Source: Pseudacidobacterium ailaaui
GTDB lineage: Bacteria; Acidobacteriota; Terriglobia; Terriglobales; Acidobacteriaceae
Length of the DNA stretch: 64,000 nt
Assembly: GCF_000688455.1 (NCBI RefSeq)
Contig: NZ_JIAL01000001.1
Coordinates: 1,023,001 to 1,087,000, forward strand
Direction: 5' to 3'
The stretch's first letter is position 1. The number at the start of each line of letters is the position of its first letter. The notes below the pieces were generated by a model, which did not search any database, was not told the origin of the DNA, and saw only the letters and a program-made list of their open reading frames with translations. The translations under genes were made by a program, and so were the position numbers. Shown here piece by piece: positions 8,998 to 16,570 of the stretch.

Positions 8998-9020
8998 TCC
9001 CCAGCAGTTCCCTGCATAGC

Positions 9021-9061
9021 GGGCCTGACCTGTCAGATAAACATACAGACAGGACAGGCCC
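9021..9061. repeat. Strong hairpin between convergent rsmI and the beta-helix gene
   Basis: Arms GGGCCTG-A-CCTGTC (9021-9034) and GACAGG-A-CAGGCCC (9048-9061) pair over 13 bp with one A-A mismatch, around a 13-nt loop. There is no T-run on either side, so it is terminator-like but not a canonical intrinsic terminator. Confidence 0.6.
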
Positions 9062-9078
9062 ACATGCGCTTCCGCCTT

Positions 9079-12000
9079 TTATTGCGCCTTGAATGCCGCC
9101 ATCAGCGCTACCCATGTGTCCGAACCAGGGTCCGTGAAGGTCGCCGCCGTGCTCGTCGCATAGACAGCCAAGGCATCTTCTGAGATCGCAGAGAAGCCGC
9201 TGCTCCCCCGCAAACGGAAACCCGACCCTGCAGCGACCTGGTTCGATACGGCATCCGCATAACCAAAGACAAGATCATACGGAGCTGTAAGGGTCGCCGA
9301 GCCGCTGTTGAAGCTGCCCGAACTGGTCCCGGCCGATGAGCTGACCACATCCAGCGGTTTTGAAGTGTTCACACCGTGGTATTCGTGGATGTAGAGGACC
9401 GGATATTGCACCGAGGCGCTGAAGGTGAGCGTCACTGTGTCTGCGCCGGCCTTCGGGGCCACAGCATAGTAGATCCTGGAGGTAGAGGCAGAATTGTTCC
9501 AGGTCTTGCTCACTGCATCGTCCCAGGCAGAGGCCAGCGAGTCACCCACTGTAACAGTGCCGCCACCGCTCCAGCTCATGCCGATCACCAGCAGGTCCCC
9601 TGCCGCAACATTTGTCGGGAAGGTGCACCGCAGCGTCGTTCCTGAGCCTGCAATGCAGCTCTGGGACTGCACATAGGCAATTTTTGTGGAAGAAGCTGGG
9701 GCGAAGTTGGCCGTAACCGTGGTCGAGGCCGACAGGGTGACCGAGCAGGTGCCTGTGCCACTGCAAGCGCCACTCCATCCCGTAAAGGTAGACCCGCTTG
9801 CCGGGCTCGCCGTCAGTACCACCTTTGTCCCGGATGCAAAGGTCGCCGAACACTGGCTCCCGCAAGAGATGCCGCTGGGCAGACTTGTGACGGTGCCACT
9901 GCCAGTTCCATTCTTGGTCACGGTGAGCACAGGGGCAGCTGTTGCCGGCTTAAAGGATGCCAGCAGCGCCACCCAGCTCGTATTTCCCGGCAGGCCAAAG
10001 GTCGCCCCATAAGTGCCGCTCTTTGAGACAATGGCGTCTTCCGAAGCCGCCGAGAATGAGCTGGTCATACGCAGGGCGAATCCGCTGCCCGCGGTCATGT
10101 TATAGTTCACGCTGTCACCATAGGCAAACAGCAGCTCGCCGGAACTCGAAGCGCTTGTATTTCCGGTAACCGGGCTGGCTGAGGCCACTCCGGAGCTCCC
10201 GGTCGCGCCGTCCAGCGGGGAATTCGGCGCTACGCCTTTGTACTCATGCACGTAGACCGTTGGATAGCTGACCGTACCTCCAAATGAAACGTTCAGCGTA
10301 TCTGTGCCGCCCGCAGGAGCAACCGCATAATACAGGCCGGAAGTGGCTCCGCCGTTGTTCCACGAGCGGGTCACGGCTTGCGTGAACTTGCTGTGCAGTG
10401 AATCAGAAATCGTTGGCGAGCCGCTGCCTGTCCATGACATGCCCACCACGATCAGGTCGCTCGCCGTCACCGGACTTGAAAAGGCGCAGGAAACGGAAGA
10501 TGCAGAGTTGGAAACACAGGACTTTCCCTGCACCCAGGTGATTTTATTTCCTGACCCGGAACCAGAGCCGGTACCCGAGCTGGAGCCGCCGCTGGAGGTC
10601 CCACTCGATCCGCTGCTGCTCGATGACTGGTTAAACGTGGCTGAAACGGAAGCATTGCTGGTCATGCTGATCGTGCAGGCTCCTGTGCCCGTGCACGACC
10701 CGCTCCATCCGGCAAACGTGGAGTTTGAGCTGGGCGTGGCCGTCAGCGTGACTGATGTTCCGGTCGCATAAGTTGTACTGCATGTTGTACCGCAGGAAAT
10801 TCCCGCCGGCGAACTGGTCACAGTCCCGGATCCGGAACCACTGGTACCCACACTCAGCGTATAGCTTGTCGTCGTCGTCCCCGTCGCTTGATAGGCACCC
10901 AACGTCCATCCTCCGGAAGAGGGACGTGTCGCCCCGGTGATGTCTATCGAAAAGTAAGAGGTAAGGTTCTGGCCAGCCGCAGTCAAAGGAGAACCCGCCA
11001 GGGGAGCCAGCAACGCTGACAGCAGCGGATTGGCCGTAACCATGTGAGCATCTCCCTGGGAAGGAGTGTTCCAGTAGGCCGTGTAATCATGCGACATGGA
11101 CCCGGTACCGTCATCATTGGCAAAGGCCGTACCGCAGTTCACAAAGACATTGTTGATGGCCTTGCTGGCCGAGCCCAGTTCCCAGTGGATCGCATTTCCT
11201 CCAGCGCTCTCGCAATCCAGCGTGTTGTTATATACCTGACCGGAAGTGATGTTCTCCTTCATCTCCACGAGTCCATTGGTTGGGCCATACGGACCAGTAT
11301 TGTTCAGCAGGTTGTTGTAGACCATCGGCGAAGGCATCGGGCCCTGGTCAGCTTCCATAAAAATGAAGGCCGTTGTGTGCGCGCCCCAGCTGCCATCAAT
11401 GGTGTTGCCATAGACTCTGGGTGCATTCTGCTGGCCTCCGGACGACGTCCACACATGGATGCCATCGTTGTGGTTCCATACTGAGCAGCCACTCCAACAG
11501 CCGTCCCAGTTTGCACCGTCATGGATGTGGTTGCCGTGTATCTGCACATTGCTGATCGTGGTCCCGCTGCCTCCATCACCCAACACAATGCCGGTGGAGC
11601 AGTTGTACACATCGTTGTTGTAAACGTTCAGTCCGCTGGCATTGGGTCCACCCGTGTCAATGCAATAGTAGGCATCATGAAATTTTGAATTGCGGATGGT
11701 AAGGTTCGGTCCGCTCTCGGACGAAACACCAGAAGCAAGCTGGTTGCTGTCGCTGCTGCTGGTCCTTACATACAGTGGACCGCATTCTATGTTTTCGATG
11801 GTCACATTTGCAGCGTTCGAGTCGGTCCGGATGCAAACGCTGTCCTGTGCGATCTTGCCCGTACCCGAGTTTGTATCGAAAATCTGGCCATTTGCCCCGC
11901 CGTTGATCACAATCCAGCTCTGACCGTTCAGTGTGATCGCAGCCGGGTTCCAGACCGGCGCCTGCATGGAAGCACCGCTTTCAAAAAGCAGCGTGATCGG

Positions 12001-12264
12001 CGCCGAGCTGGTGCCAGAACCATAAAACGTAATCGGCGAACTAATGACTCCGCACAGATGCACCGTGTCTCCCGGTCCCACCTGCGCCGATCCCGTACCC
12101 CAGTTGGACGAGGAATTGAGCCATCCTACCGAATGCGCGTTGGAGCAGCTCGACCCAGAGTTGGCGCCCGCGGCGCTTTGTGCGATGTAGATGTCGTTCG
12201 CATGGGCCAGAGAGACTGCTGTGAAGACAAAACACAAAACAAAAATTACTTTTTTAAATGACAT
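9079..12264 (-). CDS. Secreted right-handed beta-helix protein with duplicated C-terminal modules
   Basis: A 1061-residue exported protein. The signal peptide is MSFKKVIFVLCFVFTAVSLAHA. Residues ~25-450 form a parallel beta-helix (repeated N-x-V/I ladders such as NVTIENIECG, NLTIRNSKFH, VYNNDVYNC, THIND-like turns) of the kind found in polysaccharide lyases and adhesins. Then come two InlB/GG-type beta repeats (TLTATPSSNSTFAGWSG near 515 and VLTASPASGSTFTGWSG near 835), a Ser/Gly linker, and two copies of a ~190-residue module (from KITWVQGKSCV and from KIAYVQSQSCI). The two modules align over their whole length, so they arose by duplication. GTG at 12270 is an alternative start. It probably acts outside the cell on or with polysaccharide; catalytic residues are not recognised. 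Confidence 0.75.
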   Translation of the reverse strand: MSFKKVIFVLCFVFTAVSLAHANDIYIAQSAAGANSGSSCSNAHSVGWLNSSSNWGTGSAQVGPGDTVHLCGVISSPITFYGSGTSSAPITLLFESGASMQAPVWNPAAITLNGQSWIVINGGANGQIFDTNSGTGKIAQDSVCIRTDSNAANVTIENIECGPLYVRTSSSDSNQLASGVSSESGPNLTIRNSKFHDAYYCIDTGGPNASGLNVYNNDVYNCSTGIVLGDGGSGTTISNVQIHGNHIHDGANWDGCWSGCSVWNHNDGIHVWTSSGGQQNAPRVYGNTIDGSWGAHTTAFIFMEADQGPMPSPMVYNNLLNNTGPYGPTNGLVEMKENITSGQVYNNTLDCESAGGNAIHWELGSASKAINNVFVNCGTAFANDDGTGSMSHDYTAYWNTPSQGDAHMVTANPLLSALLAPLAGSPLTAAGQNLTSYFSIDITGATRPSSGGWTLGAYQATGTTTTSYTLSVGTSGSGSGTVTSSPAGISCGTTCSTTYATGTSVTLTATPSSNSTFAGWSGSCTGTGACTISMTSNASVSATFNQSSSSSGSSGTSSGGSSSGTGSGSGSGNKITWVQGKSCVSNSASSVSCAFSSPVTASDLIVVGMSWTGSGSPTISDSLHSKFTQAVTRSWNNGGATSGLYYAVAPAGGTDTLNVSFGGTVSYPTVYVHEYKGVAPNSPLDGATGSSGVASASPVTGNTSASSSGELLFAYGDSVNYNMTAGSGFALRMTSSFSAASEDAIVSKSGTYGATFGLPGNTSWVALLASFKPATAAPVLTVTKNGTGSGTVTSLPSGISCGSQCSATFASGTKVVLTASPASGSTFTGWSGACSGTGTCSVTLSASTTVTANFAPASSTKIAYVQSQSCIAGSGTTLRCTFPTNVAAGDLLVIGMSWSGGGTVTVGDSLASAWDDAVSKTWNNSASTSRIYYAVAPKAGADTVTLTFSASVQYPVLYIHEYHGVNTSKPLDVVSSSAGTSSGSFNSGSATLTAPYDLVFGYADAVSNQVAAGSGFRLRGSSGFSAISEDALAVYATSTAATFTDPGSDTWVALMAAFKAQ

Positions 12265-12833
12265 GAGCACTGCAAACCCTAATGCCTGAACCAGTCACAC
12301 TTCGCCTCAAGGCGCAGCAGAGCTGTCCAGACCGAAACTTAGGTTGAAACTTTACAGATGGAGGAGAGGCAGCAGGAGCAGTCGAGCGTATGAAGAGGAT
12401 TTCTCCCTGTCCACCCGGTATACCGGTGAGCGGTAAGAAACAAAATTACATGTGCTTCCATGCGGGCGGACCCGCGCCGGACATGAGCAGTACGAGGTTC
12501 ATGGGGGAGGACCTTTCTGCCTTTCTATAAAATTAAGGATTTTGCAGAGCGGCAGTGCAAACGATTTACCATTTCACACTGTCCACCTCTGCCGAAAGAA
12601 TTCAATTACTTACAAATACCCGCACTTTAGACACCCGTGTATCTATTACAAAGGGCGGTAAAAACTGCACTCCTGGACTAAGAAATTATTTCTTATTCGT
12701 AGATAAGAAAAACCCCATCCCTCAGGCAACGCTTTTTTGCGTTTGGGTTTACCCAAGCACATGACCAAAGTCATCGAATCCACTGTGGATTTTTGAGTTT
12801 TTTCTTGACTTTTTACAAAATTTATTATGTTTG
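12265..12833. other. AT-rich 569-bp intergenic region between two leftward genes
   Basis: The base composition is visibly more AT-rich than the flanks, and no convincing gene is seen; open frames of up to 69 codons lack ribosome sites and protein-like composition. It contains a 12-bp palindrome CCGGTATACCGG (12415-12426) and an 8-bp inverted repeat TTTCTTAT / ATAAGAAA (12689-12696 and 12703-12710). It must hold the promoter of the beta-helix gene and the 3' end of the ABC ATPase transcript, which runs leftward into it. Confidence 0.5.
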
Positions 12834-13613
12834 CTAAAGCTCAATCCGCGGCGTCGAGGCGATCAGCGTCCGGGTGTATTCCTGCTGCGGAGAGCTGCAG
12901 ATTTTGTCAGACGGCCCGTATTCCACGATCCGGCCCCGATGCAGCACGGCAATGCTGGTCGAAAGATAGCGGACCAGCGGCATGGAATGGCTGATAAACA
13001 GATATGTCAGTTGAAATTCGCGTTGGAGGCTGCGCAGAAGATTCATGACCTGCGCACCCACGCTTACGTCCAGCGCCGAAACAGGCTCATCCAGCACCAG
13101 CATCTCCGGCCGCAGCGCCAGCGCCCGGGCCAGATTGATGCGCTGTCGCTGCCCGCCTGAAAATTCGTGCGGCCAGCGGCTGAGCGCCGATTCCTCCAGC
13201 CCGACGGCCCGCAGCAAATCTGCCGCCCGATTGCGCAGATCCCTTCTGGGAACAGTGCGATGGATGACCATCGGCTCGGTAAGAATTTCCAATACCCGCA
13301 TTCTTGGGTTGAGCGCAGCAAAGGGGTCCTGAAAGACCGGCTGCATCCGCCGCCGGATGTCATGCAAACTGCGCTGGGTTCTTCCGCTGATGGGCTGACC
13401 GTCGAAGCATACCCGTCCCGCTGTAGGTTCGACCAACCCCAGTACCATGCGTGCAATCGTGCTCTTGCCGGAGCCAGACTCGCCAACCAAGCCGAGTGTT
13501 TCGCCGCGTTCAATGTGGAAGGAGACACTGTCTACCGCGAGCACCTGCCGGGAGCGCAGGCCAACCCGCCGGGGGTAGCTCTTGGAGAGGTGCTCGACAG
13601 TAACCAGAGGCAC
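12834..13613 (-). CDS. Oligopeptide/dipeptide-type ABC transporter ATP-binding protein
   Basis: A 259-residue ATPase resembling DppF/OppF. It has Walker [10 protein letters not shown], a Q-loop [11 protein letters not shown] (diagnostic of the peptide/nickel subfamily), signature FSGGQRQR, Walker [13 protein letters not shown], and H-loop [12 protein letters not shown]. The C terminus is shorter than in DppF, lacking most of the oligopeptide-transport extension. It follows gatA by only 3 bp on the same strand, so it is probably co-transcribed with gatCA. No permease or binding-protein gene is in the window, so it must serve components encoded elsewhere or have another role. ATPase identity is sure; the transported substrate is not. 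Confidence 0.88.
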   Translation of the reverse strand: MPLVTVEHLSKSYPRRVGLRSRQVLAVDSVSFHIERGETLGLVGESGSGKSTIARMVLGLVEPTAGRVCFDGQPISGRTQRSLHDIRRRMQPVFQDPFAALNPRMRVLEILTEPMVIHRTVPRRDLRNRAADLLRAVGLEESALSRWPHEFSGGQRQRINLARALALRPEMLVLDEPVSALDVSVGAQVMNLLRSLQREFQLTYLFISHSMPLVRYLSTSIAVLHRGRIVEYGPSDKICSSPQQEYTRTLIASTPRIEL

Positions 13614-13616
13614 GGT

Positions 13617-15074
13617 TTACGTTTCGCTCTGTAAAGACTCAACCGCCTGGGCCACGCGGAGAATCATGGCTTCCTGAAAATGGCCGCCAAGGACCTGCAA
13701 TCCGATAGGCAGCCCCTCAGAGGATTTTCCGCAGGGCACGGAAACCCCGCAGATGCCCGCCAGACTCGCCGTTACCGTGTAAATATCGGCCAGATACATC
13801 GAGACAGGGTCATCGGTCTTCTCGCCCAGTCTGAAAGCAGGCGTAGGCGCTGTAGGAGTAAGAATGGCATCCACTTCCGCAAATGCTCTCAGAAAATCGT
13901 CCGTCAACAGGCGGCGTACCTGCTGCGCCTTCTTGTAATACGCATCGTAGTAGCCGGCACTCAGGGCATACGTGCCCAGCATGATGCGGCGCTTCACCTC
14001 CGGCCCGAAGCCCAGATCGCGCGAGCGGCGGTACATGGCGGAAAGGGTGTTCGCCTCCGCGGCACGGAAGCCGTATCGCACGCCATCAAACCGCGCCAGA
14101 TTGGCGCTGGCCTCGGCCGTGGCAATCAGGTAATAGGTGGGAATCGCATAGCGCGTGTGCGGCAGTGAGATCGGCCGTATCTCTGCGCCAGCAGCACGAA
14201 GCTCATCCATGGTCCGCTCCACCACCGCCCGCACCTCAGGGTCAAGCCCCTCGGCAAAATACTCGGAGGGAACTCCAAGCTTCAGTCCGGCAACCCCCTG
14301 GTCCAGACCAGCGGCATAGTCTGGAACTGGCAGCGGAGAGGAGGTCGCATCCATCGGATCATGTCCTACCAGCACGCCCAGCACCGTCGCGGCATCGCGC
14401 ACATTGGCAGCAAAGGGCCCCACACGGTCCAGCGAGGATGCAAAGGCAATCAGTCCATAGCGTGAAACGCGACCGTAGGTGGGCAGGAGGCCAACCACAC
14501 CGCAGAAGGATGCCGGCTGGCGGATCGATCCTCCAGTATCCGTGCCCAGGGCCGCCACCGCCATGCCCGCCGCCACAGCTGCTGCCGATCCGCCGCTGGA
14601 ACCACCCGGCACGCGGTCCAGCGCATGCGGGTTGCGTACCGGACCATAGGCTGAGTTCTCATTCGAAGAGCCCATGGCAAATTCATCGCAGTTGATCTTT
14701 CCCAGAATCACAGCACCCGCCTCTTCCAGCCTGCGGACAGAGGTCGCCGTGTAAGGAGCGATGTAGCCTTCCAGGATCTTCGATCCGGCCGTCGCCGGCA
14801 ACCCTTCAATCGTGAGTACATCTTTGATTCCCACTGGCACCCCCGCCAGTGGAGGCAGTGGATCTCCTTTCGCCGCCATTTCATCGATTCGGCGCGCCTG
14901 CGCCAATGCACGCTCAGGGTGCAGCGAAAGATAGGCGTGGATCTGCGGATCGCGCAGACGGATCTGCTCGAAAACGGCCTCCGTCCATTCGACGGCCTTC
15001 CTGCTGCCAGATTCAATGGCGCGACGCACTTCACCAATGGAAGGCGGCCTGGAAACTGCTGTTTCAACTGTCAT
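13617..15074 (-). CDS. gatA: Asp-tRNA(Asn)/Glu-tRNA(Gln) amidotransferase subunit A
   Basis: The 485-residue amidase-signature subunit of GatCAB releases ammonia from glutamine to convert Glu-tRNA(Gln) and/or Asp-tRNA(Asn). The Ser-cis-Ser-Lys triad is visible as Lys84 (GIKDV), Ser159 in PGGSSGGSAAAVAAG and Ser183 in TDTGGSIRQPA. Length is normal. Its ATG lies within the gatC stop (TAATG, 1-nt overlap), which implies translational coupling to gatC. gatB lies about 33 kb away, at 48-49.6 kb. An ABC ATPase gene follows at 3 bp. Confidence 0.97.
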   Translation of the reverse strand: MTVETAVSRPPSIGEVRRAIESGSRKAVEWTEAVFEQIRLRDPQIHAYLSLHPERALAQARRIDEMAAKGDPLPPLAGVPVGIKDVLTIEGLPATAGSKILEGYIAPYTATSVRRLEEAGAVILGKINCDEFAMGSSNENSAYGPVRNPHALDRVPGGSSGGSAAAVAAGMAVAALGTDTGGSIRQPASFCGVVGLLPTYGRVSRYGLIAFASSLDRVGPFAANVRDAATVLGVLVGHDPMDATSSPLPVPDYAAGLDQGVAGLKLGVPSEYFAEGLDPEVRAVVERTMDELRAAGAEIRPISLPHTRYAIPTYYLIATAEASANLARFDGVRYGFRAAEANTLSAMYRRSRDLGFGPEVKRRIMLGTYALSAGYYDAYYKKAQQVRRLLTDDFLRAFAEVDAILTPTAPTPAFRLGEKTDDPVSMYLADIYTVTASLAGICGVSVPCGKSSEGLPIGLQVLGGHFQEAMILRVAQAVESLQSET

Positions 15075-15382
15075 TACCGTTCAATCACTTTCGGAACTTT
15101 GAAGAAGGTCCCATCGGTCTCCGGGGCCGAAGCCATCACCTGCACTCGGTCCAGCGAGGAGCGCACCTCGTCCTTACGCAGAAAGGTGTCTGCCTGGGCC
15201 TGCTGCACAACTTCGCTGACCTGCGCCATCGGCTCTACATCCGATGTATCCAGTTCATTCATCTGCGCAACGTGGGCAAGAATGGCATTCAAATCACGTA
15301 ACATGCGGCCTTCTTCTTCCGCTGTCAGTTCCAGGTTTGCAAGTTCGGCCACGTGGCGAACATCGTCAAGAGACACGCTCAT
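15074..15382 (-). CDS. gatC: Asp-tRNA(Asn)/Glu-tRNA(Gln) amidotransferase subunit C
   Basis: The 102-residue small subunit stabilises the GatA-GatB complex. The start at 15382 (MSVSLDDVRHVAELANLEL) matches the conserved GatC N terminus; an in-frame upstream extension of 32 codons has no family counterpart and is rejected. The central ILAHVAQMNELDTSDVEPMAQV region and the C-terminal LRKDEV...APETDGTFFKVPKVIE are both typical. The stop overlaps the gatA ATG by one base. The promoter probably lies in the short gap to the sugar transferase gene. Confidence 0.95.
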   Translation of the reverse strand: MSVSLDDVRHVAELANLELTAEEEGRMLRDLNAILAHVAQMNELDTSDVEPMAQVSEVVQQAQADTFLRKDEVRSSLDRVQVMASAPETDGTFFKVPKVIER

Positions 15383-15455
15383 GGATAGGCACTTTCCAGG
15401 GGACAACCAACCCCTTCTCCAAAGTATAGCGGGAAAGGGCTGGATGGAAGACGGG

Positions 15456-16220
15456 CTAATCGGCGCCAGGAAATTCAATTACAGGAACAGGGACGGTCTG
15501 CCGGGAAAGGCAGGCGGTGAGCGTTGACCACAGAAGAGCAAAGTCACTCCGCCAGGTTGCGCGCTGCATATATTCCCAATCCAACTTGGCCTTCAGAGGC
15601 TTGATCGTGCGTGCGTAGAAGTAATCCAGCTCATGTTGCGGGATTTTTTGCAGAATCTCCTCCTCGCAACGGAATGCAAGGGTCGCCGCTCCGGTGATTC
15701 CTGGACGGAAAGGCATGTGCAGGCTTTCATGGTGCGGCAGCTTGGGCCGTGGCCCCACAAAGCTCATATCGCCCTTGAGGACATTGATCAACTGGGGCAG
15801 TTCATCCAGTTTGAATTTCCGCAAAATGGCCCCGACTCGGGTAATGCGTGTATCCCCCTGCACCGTAATGGAAGGACCGTTTTCTGCCCCGTTTACCATC
15901 GTGCGGAATTTATAAATCGTAAACAGGCTTCCTCGCCTGCCCATGCGCTTCTGGCGGAACAACACCGGTCCCGGCGAGGTCAGAGCAATCGCAGCAGCAA
16001 TGACCACCATGAGTGGAGAAAAGACAATCAGCCCCAGTGTCGCTGCCACCAGATCAAACATGCGCTTGCCATCGGAAAGACTCCAGGCGTTCCTGTGCAG
16101 TTGCGGGTGTGCGGCCGCCCGGCCCTGCGGGAAAGCAGGCGTGATTTGCACCTTTACAACTTCTTGCGATTCCAGATGAGACACAGAATTGGGCTTCAGA
16201 ACAACGGGGGTAAAGTTCAT
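15456..16220 (-). CDS. Bacterial sugar transferase (monotopic phosphoglycosyl transferase, EPS initiation)
   Basis: A 254-residue enzyme of the WcaJ/PglC superfamily that moves a sugar-1-phosphate from a nucleotide sugar onto undecaprenyl phosphate, starting polysaccharide repeat-unit synthesis. After an unusual ~50-residue N-terminal extension comes KRMFDLVAATLGLIVFSPLMV, the re-entrant membrane helix. It is followed by SPGPVLFRQKRMGRRGSLFTIYKFRTM, RKFKLDELPQLINVLKGDMSFVGPRP (the DE dyad) and RPGITG. It lacks the large multi-spanning N-terminal half of full WcaJ. The SLBB export gene lies upstream on the same strand across a 350-bp gap. galU and the CgeB-like gene in this window could serve the same pathway. 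Confidence 0.88.
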   Translation of the reverse strand: MNFTPVVLKPNSVSHLESQEVVKVQITPAFPQGRAAAHPQLHRNAWSLSDGKRMFDLVAATLGLIVFSPLMVVIAAAIALTSPGPVLFRQKRMGRRGSLFTIYKFRTMVNGAENGPSITVQGDTRITRVGAILRKFKLDELPQLINVLKGDMSFVGPRPKLPHHESLHMPFRPGITGAATLAFRCEEEILQKIPQHELDYFYARTIKPLKAKLDWEYMQRATWRSDFALLWSTLTACLSRQTVPVPVIEFPGAD

Positions 16221-16570
16221 AGCTCGATTCCTGATAGGGCAAAAATTACACTGCGCTTCTGCTTTTCTGAAACTCTGGTCTAGAAACTAAAACTCCAATT
16301 GTTGGACTTTGTTGTGGGCAAACTGTAAGTCTTTAATTTCTCAAACCAACCTCTTGTTTCTCAGAAAGGTGGCAACACCAGATGTCTGTCTACCACCTCG
16401 GCATCAAAAGCAAATCTTAAGGGATGGAGTACGATTGATTTTTTTAAAGTAGTGAAAATGTAGCTAACATCGTTTCAATTCGGGAACTGCATCCCGAAAT
16501 TGCCTTTTTGATTATAAATTTTCTTTGGCATTCACTGGGTTGAGACGCTTCCACAAACCATCTGGGTTTT
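16221..16570. other. 350-bp AT-rich gap upstream of the sugar transferase gene
   Basis: No gene is visible. It presumably contains the leftward promoter of the sugar transferase. A hairpin with arms TTCGGGA (16479-16485) and TCCCGAA (16492-16498), extendable by CAA/TTG with a bulged A, is followed on the plus strand by CCTTTTTG. Both flanking genes run leftward, so this T-run points the wrong way to end either of them. Confidence 0.45.

Noticed and set aside
12452-12764. 69-codon plus-strand frames in the AT-rich gap
   Set aside because: No ribosome site, no recognisable features, and length expected by chance in AT-rich sequence.
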